A stretch of 64,000 bases of DNA from Halocafeteria seosinensis (taxonomy: Eukaryota > Sar > Bigyra > Bicosoecida). Numbering within the stretch: the stretch's first letter is position 1; every line of letters starts with the position of its first letter. Shown piece after piece: positions 23,001 to 32,182 of this stretch. Both the position numbers and the translations under genes were made by a program. Below the pieces are notes generated by a model that worked only from the letters and a program-made list of their open reading frames with translations, did no database searches and was not told the origin of the DNA. Location: the NCBI GenBank assembly GCA_001687465.1, contig LVLI01000006.1:1-64000 (forward strand). Direction: 5' to 3'.

Positions 23001-24021
23001 ATGGACCAGGAAACGAGACGTATATTACAGGCCAAGACGCACTATGAGGTCTTGGGTATCGACCAGTCAGCCACTGAGACTACCATTAATAAGGCATACA
23101 AGAAGGTAAGATGATGGCAAGCCTCGTAAATGCAAGCGAAGCAAAGCTGTGGAAGAAGAATCGACGTGGAACCCCTCTTCGAGAATAGAGTACCATTGAT
23201 GCTATTGACGCGATTTTCTATCTATATGTGATGTGCAGCTTGCATTAAAAACTCATCCCGATAGAAATCAGGATCCGAAAGCTAAGGATGCATTTCAAAA
23301 GGTCCAGAAGGCGAGCGAAGTGCTGTCAGATAAGAGAAAGCGGCAAGTATATGACCTCGGTGGCAATGATGAAGGAGAAGAAGCGGTTCCTCAGTACAAT
23401 CACGCCGGCTTTCGAAGAAGGGGAGGAACCACGCGTGTCTATACAGATGGGACGAACGTTTACGAAGAAACGTATATCTCGCCAGAAGAAATCTTCGAGC
23501 AATTTTTCTTCAACCAGGGTCCTAGGAATGGCTTCCGTGCACGTCGAACGCCTCGTCCGCGAAGGGCTGGTCCTAATGAGGACGACTTTTCGAACATGCC
23601 TATTGCGCAGATGCTCTTACAGTTACTCCCTCTTTTGTTAGTTTTGTTTCTTACATTATCGAGTCTCCGAGGTGGAGCTAGTAGCGGACCACCGTATTCC
23701 CTCCACAGAAAACCTGATATGCCTTACATCAGACATACAAAGAGCCCTGGTATAACCCCCGATCTGAAATACTACGTAGGAAAGGATTTTCAAAATATTG
23801 CACGGGACCCTCAATCGTTATATAGGGTGGAAAGTGACATAGAGTTCCAGCTTATGAAGTTTTACAGAAGTCAATGCGAAAGCGAGCGGCGAGTCTTCGA
23901 TAGGATGCATCGGAAGAGCAGTTTAAATTCTCGTCCAAGTGATTCGAGAAAGCAACCTATCTCGTGTACGCATTATAAGAACATCTCTGATAACCGACGG
24001 GGGAGACTCGGCCATGTATAA
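23001..24021 (+). CDS. DNAJB12/B14-type membrane J-protein
   Basis: Exons 23001-23105 and 23239-24021 give 295 residues. The J domain starts at THYEVLGIDQSATE; the HPD motif at residues 41-43 (THPDRN) would stimulate Hsp70 ATPase. A glycine/arginine-rich linker follows, then one hydrophobic helix at about 157-177 (MLLQLLPLLLVLFLTLSSL), and a C-terminal region resembling the DUF1977 domain of DNAJB12/14 (YYVGKDF near 215). Proteins of this class sit in the ER membrane with the J domain in the cytosol and assist membrane-protein quality control. The intron of 133 nt falls just after KAYKK inside the J domain, a position that fixes the frame. Confidence 0.85.
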
Positions 24022-24392
24022 TCAGACAATTTGAGTTCCCTCTAGTCTGGACCCAGATGCTGAAATATACATGTAATGCTGGCTTATTCCGATAACTAGT
24101 TCGTACTCGACGTTCCTTATTTTCTTGAGTCCGATTCGACGTGTCTGACTCGATGTTGTCAAGTCTGCCAATTCTCCGCCGTGAAGTCGAGACTTGTACA
24201 AGTTGTACTAAATTGCCTACTGCGAAAGGCACCGTTTGCATTGTTTCTTCTTACAACACACGTTACACTGTCAATTTGTAGTAGCGCACCAGATACAGCG
24301 TGATATGGGGTGACATTTGACCCAACATAACTCTGACCCTCTAGGTTCATGGGAGTGCAGCTGCTGCTAAGATTGTGATAGGCATTGAGAAT
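24022..24392. other. Spacer between J-protein and racemase
   Basis: About 370 bp in same-direction spacing. No recognisable exon. The frame of the racemase is open upstream of its ATG to a TAG near 24342 but contains no earlier ATG. Confidence 0.3.
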
Positions 24393-25121
24393 ATGCGTAT
24401 CCTTGGACTGTTGGGAGGTATGAGCTGGGAGAGCACCAGCCATTATTACCGACGGATCAACCAGCTTGTTCGGGAGCGCATGGGAGGGCTCCACTCAGCG
24501 GAACTGATACTGTGGTCTGTGGACTTCGCCGAAATCGAAAGGCTTCAAGGCTCTGGCCAGTGGACGGCCGCCGGAGAACGCCTTGCCGAATGTGGCAAGA
24601 GACTTGCTTCTTCCGGGGCCGAAGCCCTGATCCTTTGTACGAATACTATGCACATTGTAGCAGACGCGTTGGAGTCTGCGGCGAGGATACCACTCATTCA
24701 TATAGCTGACCCTACTGGCGAAGCTGTGAACGCAGCTGGCTGTAGTCGGCCTTTACTATTAGCCACTCGATACACAATGGAGGGACAGTTTTATACTAGT
24801 CGTCTGCGAGAACGCTTTGGATTAACTATTCATGTTCCACAAGCTGAAGACTGTAAGGAAATCCACCGTGTCATCTTTGAAGAATTGTGCCTAGGAATTG
24901 TGAGAGCTGACTCGAGGACCACATTTCTGAGGATTGTTGCCCGTGCTCACGAAGAGTTTAGCGTGGATGCAGTAATACTGGGTTGCACAGAAGTGAGCAT
25001 GCTGCTGAATGAGAATAATATAAGCTTGCCTCTGTTTGACACAACTGAGCTCCATGCCAAAGCGGCGATAGATTTTGCATTGTCGGGGTCCGGGAGTCAC
25101 GCACTAAAATCTGATGCATGA
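24393..25121 (+). CDS. Aspartate/glutamate (hydantoin) racemase family protein, bacterial type
   Basis: Intronless frame of 242 residues from the first ATG (MRILGLLGGMSWEST). The fold is a duplicated half-barrel with two catalytic cysteines: the first in LILCTNTMH (about residue 80), the second in VILGCTEVSML (about 195). Both are present, so the enzyme should racemise an acidic or other amino acid without PLP, like bacterial YgeA. The sequence looks complete and prokaryote-like over its whole length. Lack of introns among intron-bearing neighbours fits, but does not prove, acquisition from bacteria. No transit peptide is evident, so it would act in the cytosol. Substrate is not predictable from sequence. 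Confidence 0.87.
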   Translation: MRILGLLGGMSWESTSHYYRRINQLVRERMGGLHSAELILWSVDFAEIERLQGSGQWTAAGERLAECGKRLASSGAEALILCTNTMHIVADALESAARIPLIHIADPTGEAVNAAGCSRPLLLATRYTMEGQFYTSRLRERFGLTIHVPQAEDCKEIHRVIFEELCLGIVRADSRTTFLRIVARAHEEFSVDAVILGCTEVSMLLNENNISLPLFDTTELHAKAAIDFALSGSGSHALKSDA

Positions 25122-25384
25122 TACGGATTATCGGAGTAGCTTCACTCACGATTCCCTTCAGTTCTGTATCGGCATCTGTAATGTATGATACACCGTCCTA
25201 CTCCTCCACTTTTGCCTTCGTTGAAACGTACGGTACAACTTTGAACAATCTACATTTGAGAGGTACTAGTGCATTGTCGATAGTGCGTCACTTTTCCTTT
25301 CTTCTTTTTCCGACACTCAATTATTTCAAATAAAAAGAATAACCACCGGATATCGTCGAGTATTCAACAGTAAATTTGGGTCCA

Positions 25385-27599
25385 ATGCGCCTAAGCAAGG
25401 TGGTCCAACGGAGGCTGCAACTCGGAGGTCCGACGGAATATTGCTCTCTTGTTTCCTACGCGCCACGAAGCTCTTACTTTGGAAGAATAGCTCGGTCTCC
25501 ATTAGTATGGCATGGTCGTCATTCTGCTAGAAGGTACGTCATCGCATGAAGGGTTGTCATTTTCAGTAGAGGTACCAAGAGTCAGGGGTAGTGGAGTGGA
25601 TACGACCGTCTTATGATGCAGGTTCGCTACGTACAGTACCCAAGATGAAGGCTTTCTATCGCCTATATTCACCAAACGGGATGGAATCGGTGTGGTATGT
25701 GGCGGTGCGTCCGGCAACACGCTGATGTGATGCACTTCGTCCTTGCCACCCAGGTACACGATCCCTTGACGAATAAAGGGACAGGCTTCCCAATGCCGGA
25801 ACGCGATCGACTAGGGATTCGAGGTCTCGTACCACCAAGGACTCTTTCACTTGCTACACAGTGCGAAAAGATTCTTCACACGTTTGATAAGATGGAGGAT
25901 GATATATCCAAGAGTGTGTACTTATCGTCCCTTCAGGATAGGAACGAAACGTTGTTTTATCGCGTTCTTATCGACAATATTGAGAAGCTCGCACCTTATG
26001 TATACACACCAACTGTTGGAAAGGTATGCGAGGTATACGGAAGTACTATCTTTCGAAGACCTCGCGGCATGTATTTCTCGAGCCTGGATAAGAACCAAAT
26101 GGCAGCAATGGTGCACAACTGGCCAAATGATGATGTGCAAGTAGTTGTTATTACTGATGGATCTCGCATCTTGGGACTTGGAGATTTAGGTATGTGAACC
26201 GTACATGGTCGTCGTATACGGTCATTTACTGAGCTATTTTGCTTGCCTTTCCATTCCAGGCGCTAACGGCATGGGAATTCCGATTGGTAAGATCTACACC
26301 AGTCCCTTAGCGTCCCGTACTGGGTGTGTTACAGGGCTTTCCTCTTTTATTTATCACTCCTCATAAACAGGTAAACTGGCGTTGTACGTCGCCACAGGAG
26401 GCATCGATCCAGCCAAAGTGTTACCAGTAATGTTGGATTGTGGAACGAATAACTCTGATCTGCTGGCTGACCCGTATTATCTCGGAGTACAACATCAACG
26501 GCTACGGGGGAAAGCCTACTTTTCGCTTCTTCATGAATGTTTATCGGCAATTCACAGCCGATGGCCGAAAGCTTTGATCCAATTCGAAGATTTTTCTACT
26601 GATACAGCGCAGGCTATATTGGACAAATACCGTCACTCCATGCTGTGTTTCAACGACGACATACAGGGAACCGGTTCAGTTACTTCAGCGGGGATTCTAA
26701 CAGCTCTCCGTATCCAAGCGCGGAAGCAGTTTGGCGACGAAAACCGAGCAAGACTGTCTGAACAGCGAATCGTCGTCGCAGGAGCCGGAAGCGCAGGACT
26801 TGGGGTTAGCCAAGCACTGGTACGGATGATGGAAGAAGAAGGCACTTCAGAATTAGAGGCGAGCAACAGCTTCTGGGTCGTGGATGCGGATGGAGTTCTA
26901 GGTAGTTCCCGTTTGAAGGAAGACACGGAGAGTGGCCAATCTCTCTTGACGAATCAGCAGAGATACTTTTCCAGAACAGACGAAGAGGGAAATGAGAGTC
27001 TGATTGAGGTTGTCCGTAGGGTGAAGCCTACAATACTACTTGGGTTGACAGGGGTTAAAGGGATATTTACCAAAGATGTAGTTACAGAAATGGCCAAGCA
27101 CTGTGACGCGCCTATTATATTCCCCTTGAGTAACCCTACTTCCAAGGCTGAGTGTACGGCTTCACAAGCGTATGAGTGGACGAGCGGCCGTGCCGTTTTT
27201 GCCTCAGGCTCCCCTTTTGCGCCTGTACAAATTGGTGACCAAACATACCACCCCAGTCAATGTAATAATATGTTTATTTTTCCGGGAATTGGATTGGGCG
27301 CGAACGTGGTCCACGCGACTCAGGTTACAAACGATATGTTCAATGCCGCATCTTTAGCGTTGTCAAACGCAGTAACTCAAGAGGAAATAGACTGCGGTAT
27401 GGTGTTTCCCTCAATTGCTAGAATTCGAGATGTCACTCAAACGGTGGCTACCGCGGTAGCAGAAGCTGCGTTAACCGAAGGTGTCGCCGACTACTGTCCT
27501 CGGGGAGGAGCAGATCAAAGTACATTCGCTGATTTGAGAAAGTGGGTGGGAGATCAAATGTTCGACCCAGTTTACAGGCCACTGATTTCCTCAAAATAA
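25385..27599 (+). CDS. ME: Malic enzyme, probably mitochondrial
   Basis: Exons 25385-25504, 25754-26189, 26260-26286 and 26371-27599 give 603 residues. It oxidatively decarboxylates malate to pyruvate with NAD+ or NADP+. Seen: YTPTVGKVCEVYG, RILGLGDLGANGMGIPIGK, QFEDFS, CFNDDIQGTGSVTSAG (metal and substrate site), VVAGAGSAGLGV (nucleotide-binding) and IFPLSNPTSKAECT. Exon 1, if correct, supplies a Ser/Arg/Leu-rich leader without acidic residues beyond one Glu (MRLSKVVQRRLQLGG), typical of mitochondrial import; it joins by a GTATGG donor in phase 0. Exon 3 is only 27 nt and encodes part of the conserved glycine-rich loop, so it must be included. The TAA directly abuts the stop of CAP-D3 on the other strand. 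Confidence 0.92.
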
Positions 27600-30500
27600 T
27601 CACAGACCCAAGCTCATGAGACTGCATGGTCTTGCTGAAGTTTTTGTATTCACTTGTTTCTTCTTTGGTTCTGTGTCGTACGCGTCGTTTTCATTACTTC
27701 CTTTGGTCTCTACGGTCTGACTTCGAGCCCGAGGGTGGCGCATTTCATTCTTCCACTGTTTCACGTCATATTCGAGTTCTGCAGCAAGACGTCTATCGCT
27801 AGCCACTGCATCACTGAAGCTTTCCTTGTATGTCATCCACAGAGTTCTCAAATATTCCATCAAACTCTTTAGTATGGGGCTCTGTATTGAAGCTAGAAGC
27901 GACTTCAGTTTCATCAAAACTGGTACAGTCCGTTCCAGAGTGTGCTTCTGAGCCATTCGATGTAGTACCTTCTGTTTGGCAGCGACCAATCCAGCCTCTA
28001 GAGCTTCAGCATCGTCATCAGGCTGTGCAACATCGTCTTGCTCGCTCGTGTTCCCTGCAGTTACCCGGATGTCTTTCATTTGTAACACTCGGAGTACTTC
28101 GACAATCAAATCGTTAGTTTGAGAGGCAATTGCATCACTCTCCGTGTTAACGGGTACTGTTCCTTCCGCAATGGGCGACAAAATGTCAGTGATCAGTTTG
28201 GCTTGAACAGTTAGTTTCTGCTCGGGTTTCATTGCGCGAAGAAGCGTTCGATAAATTTCCACTCGAAGCTCCTGAGCGTCAGCTCCTTGAATAGCGAGAG
28301 GTGGAAGATTCGCTTGGATGTCATTCTGACTTTCTTGAGGATTGTTGCGAGAGAATATTGCTTGGAAAGAAGGGTGTTGCTCAGCTCCAGAAAGAACGAA
28401 CACTGCTTCTACAAAATGCGCCGATAGGAGATTCGGATGTTTAACAAGCATACGGCCTGTGATGGCCTGATGGGCGGCGCGGCGTACTAATTCATCTTCG
28501 TCTATCAAACAGGCAAAAAACCGATGCAAGCAACGTGCTCTCCATTTCAAGAAATCCTGTTGTAGCAAAGTACTTAGCATGGCGACGGCCTGACGTCTTA
28601 TCAAGGGATGAGGATCACGAAGGCTCGCCGCCAGTTGCTCACTGTAGTTTTCGACGAGTCCCGGGTATCTCATGCATAAATCCCCTAGTGTCAACAACAA
28701 ATTGTTTCTGATTTCCACCCCTGCCTCGGTATCGTCACCGTTGTGCTGGTTTCTCCACGGTGACATCAATTCCGTTATGAAGACTTTAACGTATCTTCTG
28801 GCAAGTTCAGTATTGGTCAGGCAAAGCTTACCTAGACATAGAAAGGCATGTGCCCTCAATTCACTACTCAGCTGCTTGCTTTCGAATTGGGCGGTTGGCA
28901 TTGTCAAGGCCTCAATGAGAGTGAGTAGCTTGGAGCGGAAAAAAGGAGACTCTTCATTTCTCTCGGAATTTTCGTTGGATACAGCTTTAACTAGCGCCAA
29001 TTCACCAAGTATATATAACTGTGGAACCGAAAGCTTGCGAGTAGTAGCGTTTTCGCCTTCCAATGTAACACGTTCTAGATACTTTTCAGCATTTGTGACG
29101 ACTTGCATCGCGTTTGAAACTGCATCATTACACACCAATTCGTCGCTGATCAAGGCTTCCACTCCCTGGCGGATGAACTCTGCAGAAGCAGTATTAAGCG
29201 CTGTCATCGAGTCCAATGAATGGATTACATCTTCCTGGAGGGGAAATTCGACATTCAGCTTCTTGCAACAAGTCTTTAGGGTCTTCACCATACTTCCGAG
29301 TATAAGCCAAATGGTACTGTTCTCCGCATTGTTGTGAGAATCTCCGGAAAGACTGAGATAATACTGAGACCACTGCTCTTGAATGAGCTCAAAGACTGAC
29401 TGTAGTTTACGGCTGATTTCATTCTTGGAGGAAGCGGCATCCACTGTCAAAGATATGAGAATCCAAGCTCCGGCCCTCTTTTCGGTAGTAAGAGTCCTCG
29501 AGTCTGATGGAGGGTTCACTATACGGAGAGTTATATCAAGAATTTTGCCAATCGATGCATTCTTGGCCTGTGTGTCTTGCTGCCATAACAGTTCGAGAGC
29601 ATAACTCAGAGCGTTCCTCAACGGCTGACTCTCGTACACATGCCGGAATACATTCCAGAACTTGGACTCAGTTCCATCCACCGACTCAGCGTAGATGGGT
29701 TCAAGAAGTATGGACGATACGAACTGTAGCGCCTTATCTTGGACCCCTTTCTCGGGGTCACACACTAGAGGTAGAACTCCCGCGAGCCATGCTTCACGAA
29801 TAGCCTCCGAGTTCTCGCGTATCATCAGGTTAGATAGGGCACTAATGGAGGCTTTTCGAACAATTGTAGAATCGTCAGAGCTCTTCGCCGCGAGCATCTG
29901 AATCGTATATTCTCCAGCAAGATCCTGGATACTGTAACGCCAATCAAATTGACAGACCTGGGTAATGCATAACGTTTCCAGGGCCTCTACTGAAGCCTTC
30001 CGGACATGAGCGTTTTCATCATCTGAACGGCGAAGGAGCAAGGCCAGCAAGGGCATATTTGAGTCATTCCTACTGTAGCTTGTGCAATTCATAGAGATCT
30101 CCCCAGAACGTTGCACAGTTCCTCTCTCGCAACCCTCATTGAGTACCTCAAAAACCTTTGTGACCATGTGCTTGGAGTCAGAATCCATTGCCTGTTGTAG
30201 TAGGGTATGTGCAGCATTAATGGCCGCTCCTCGCACTGGCGGTGAACGGTCCACACAGCGATGCATTAACGTGCGCACAAATTTTGACACCACATCCTTA
30301 TCCGAACCGTTTTCTCCAGCCGAATTTCCTTGCTCAGCCGGCTGGTGCTGGCCTCGAGGACTACTAACGTCCTCTTTGTCCACAACCTTCCCTGACTCCT
30401 CAGTCAGGAGCTCCCACATCCAATTCTCCAGCATAAACTGGCCACCAAGTTGGACTGCAAAATGTCGTTGTTTACTTCTTGAACTCCTGAGTAACTTAGA

Positions 30501-31637
30501 GAGAAGTGATAGGAAATTCAATCGCATGTCGACGGAGAGGAGGGGAAGAATATTCTGAATCGTTTGTATGGCGGTCCATCGCTCATTGGCTTTCTTTTGG
30601 TCATCGACAGCGAGGTGATGACATAACGCAAGTGCTGCCTGACTACCGTGTTGTGCGTTCTCCTCGCCTTTTCCATTGATAAGTTGAGATAGCATATCAA
30701 CAGTAAGAGAGTTCGCTGCTTCGCTCACAGGGTGCTTCGGATTAGCGTTCCACTGCAGATAGTACTTAAATTGTTTACAGCATTGTTTGGAAATTTCTCC
30801 TTCGTATTTGGCATCATTTGCTAGAAGTGTCGAGAACGTGCCTTCGAGGGACGCGAAGACTTCAGACGAAACCTCGCAATGGGGTATCGCGGATGCTATG
30901 GTTTCGATGAATTCGTTCAATGATTCATAAGGAATACCGCATCCCGACAGAGAGAAACTGTGGGCTACGAGCCTTGCGCTCTTGAGGACGTTGATAGCCT
31001 CCTGTCGGGTAGGTTCATTGGTGAAAGTACTTTTAAACAACGACTTTAGCCGAATAAGTACGACCCGTGCCGTGTAGTTGCTGCATATTCTATACACAGA
31101 CGATCCGGGAATTGATATTAATGCAAAAAAGGCCTGAGTACTCCGTAAAGCTTCCAGAATTTGGTGCGATTCTTCTGAGACCGTAGTCGAATCTGGAGCA
31201 GCGGCAGCAATGAGACAGTGAAGTAAAGTTTTCAGCTGTAGTATCGCTTTTGGTTTAGCTTTCATAATTTCCTTCCAGAAAGTTGTGGCATAGTTGCCAC
31301 TTCTTTCTGATTCATTGGTAGCCTCAGTCTGAGAAGACAGGTCGTGTTGACAACGCTCTTGGGAGTCACGAGCTTGCTCGAGGAGCAGGGAAGTTAAGCG
31401 CACTAGGGGTGACTTTTGCTCTCCAGCGTCTTCTTCACCTTCTATGTTGTTATCCAGAGCCTCCCGAACAGCATCAGGTAAAGTCAAATCCGTCTCACCG
31501 AGTTCAATATTCTCCACGTCCAAGGGTTCGATTTGGTCAATGTTGAGTGCAACAAGAAGATCCAAGGCTTCAGTAGCGAAATCCCTCCTTTGTGCTGAGC
31601 TCTGAGAGTTCGCTGAAGCGTACTCTAGCCCTTCCAT
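27600..31637 (-). CDS. NCAPD3: Condensin II subunit CAP-D3 (HEAT-repeat protein)
   Basis: A single exon of 1345 residues. HEAT-like repeats recur throughout: VDRSPPVRGAAINAAHTLL near 470, DDENAHVRKASVEALETL near 535, and DPHPLIRRQAVAMLSTLLQQDFLKW near 1015. The last pattern, followed by FFACLIDEDELVRRAAHQA and then a helical region ERTVPVLMKLKSLL...SPILKSLMEYLRTL (about 1250-1290), matches CAP-D3 better than CAP-D2. CAP-D3 is the HEAT subunit that loads condensin II on mitotic chromosomes. The C-terminus is basic, as expected for a chromatin-bound subunit. It is unusual here in having no intron in 4 kb. The gene ends one base after the malic enzyme stop. Confidence 0.85.
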   Translation of the reverse strand: MEGLEYASANSQSSAQRRDFATEALDLLVALNIDQIEPLDVENIELGETDLTLPDAVREALDNNIEGEEDAGEQKSPLVRLTSLLLEQARDSQERCQHDLSSQTEATNESERSGNYATTFWKEIMKAKPKAILQLKTLLHCLIAAAAPDSTTVSEESHQILEALRSTQAFFALISIPGSSVYRICSNYTARVVLIRLKSLFKSTFTNEPTRQEAINVLKSARLVAHSFSLSGCGIPYESLNEFIETIASAIPHCEVSSEVFASLEGTFSTLLANDAKYEGEISKQCCKQFKYYLQWNANPKHPVSEAANSLTVDMLSQLINGKGEENAQHGSQAALALCHHLAVDDQKKANERWTAIQTIQNILPLLSVDMRLNFLSLLSKLLRSSRSKQRHFAVQLGGQFMLENWMWELLTEESGKVVDKEDVSSPRGQHQPAEQGNSAGENGSDKDVVSKFVRTLMHRCVDRSPPVRGAAINAAHTLLQQAMDSDSKHMVTKVFEVLNEGCERGTVQRSGEISMNCTSYSRNDSNMPLLALLLRRSDDENAHVRKASVEALETLCITQVCQFDWRYSIQDLAGEYTIQMLAAKSSDDSTIVRKASISALSNLMIRENSEAIREAWLAGVLPLVCDPEKGVQDKALQFVSSILLEPIYAESVDGTESKFWNVFRHVYESQPLRNALSYALELLWQQDTQAKNASIGKILDITLRIVNPPSDSRTLTTEKRAGAWILISLTVDAASSKNEISRKLQSVFELIQEQWSQYYLSLSGDSHNNAENSTIWLILGSMVKTLKTCCKKLNVEFPLQEDVIHSLDSMTALNTASAEFIRQGVEALISDELVCNDAVSNAMQVVTNAEKYLERVTLEGENATTRKLSVPQLYILGELALVKAVSNENSERNEESPFFRSKLLTLIEALTMPTAQFESKQLSSELRAHAFLCLGKLCLTNTELARRYVKVFITELMSPWRNQHNGDDTEAGVEIRNNLLLTLGDLCMRYPGLVENYSEQLAASLRDPHPLIRRQAVAMLSTLLQQDFLKWRARCLHRFFACLIDEDELVRRAAHQAITGRMLVKHPNLLSAHFVEAVFVLSGAEQHPSFQAIFSRNNPQESQNDIQANLPPLAIQGADAQELRVEIYRTLLRAMKPEQKLTVQAKLITDILSPIAEGTVPVNTESDAIASQTNDLIVEVLRVLQMKDIRVTAGNTSEQDDVAQPDDDAEALEAGLVAAKQKVLHRMAQKHTLERTVPVLMKLKSLLASIQSPILKSLMEYLRTLWMTYKESFSDAVASDRRLAAELEYDVKQWKNEMRHPRARSQTVETKGSNENDAYDTEPKKKQVNTKTSARPCSLMSLGL

Positions 31638-32182
31638 CTTGCTCTGATTAGCTAGGTTACCACGACGCTACAGTATGGTGTATCGTGACTTCTTTCTGCG
31701 GCCGTTAAGCACCTGGTTTGAATTCCAAACTTCAGCGAAAACAACAGATGCACTCTAGTCTTCCTGTGTAATCCTGTTTCACAATATAAATAAGAATTTT
31801 TGTATTTCACGCGCTCCTTCTTGTTCTTCCTATCCCTTGAAGGCTTGAAATAATGGACAATAAGTTTTGATGAAAGCCTCTTAACGGTCGCCGAGAGTCG
31901 CCCACTCCAACTTCACAGACGTTGGTACCACCACTGGATGAAGATGGGTAGGAATCCCATGTTACTGCTTGTTAGGGGCCATACGTCATCATGGGGCATG
32001 CTTAGCGCATTGTCAGAAACGGTAGGGATGTCGTAATATTGTGCTTCGGCAGCTGCCGCACGGCGTATAGTACAACCATATATACCACACACCGGTTGTA
32101 CATATATGGTGTGCCATCTACGAGTCTTCGCTACACAGCTAGTAGACAGATTTATCCTTGTACGACAAACGGTCTAAAGTGT
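31638..32182. promoter_or_regulatory. Upstream region of CAP-D3
   Basis: About 545 bp between the CAP-D3 start and the end of the formate-THF ligase gene, both on the minus strand. No exon or RNA gene is recognised. It should contain the CAP-D3 promoter and the 3' end of the ligase transcript. Confidence 0.3.

Noticed and set aside
25697-25753. Malic enzyme start at 25697 without exon 1
   Set aside because: It reads through a GT-AG acceptor into Cys/His-rich nonsense, whereas the GTATGG donor at 25505 joins a leader-like exon in phase 0.
28672-29337. 221-codon plus-strand frame inside CAP-D3
   Set aside because: Antisense to a well-supported HEAT-repeat protein and without family resemblance.
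30082-30558. 158-codon plus-strand frame
   Set aside because: Antisense shadow of CAP-D3.
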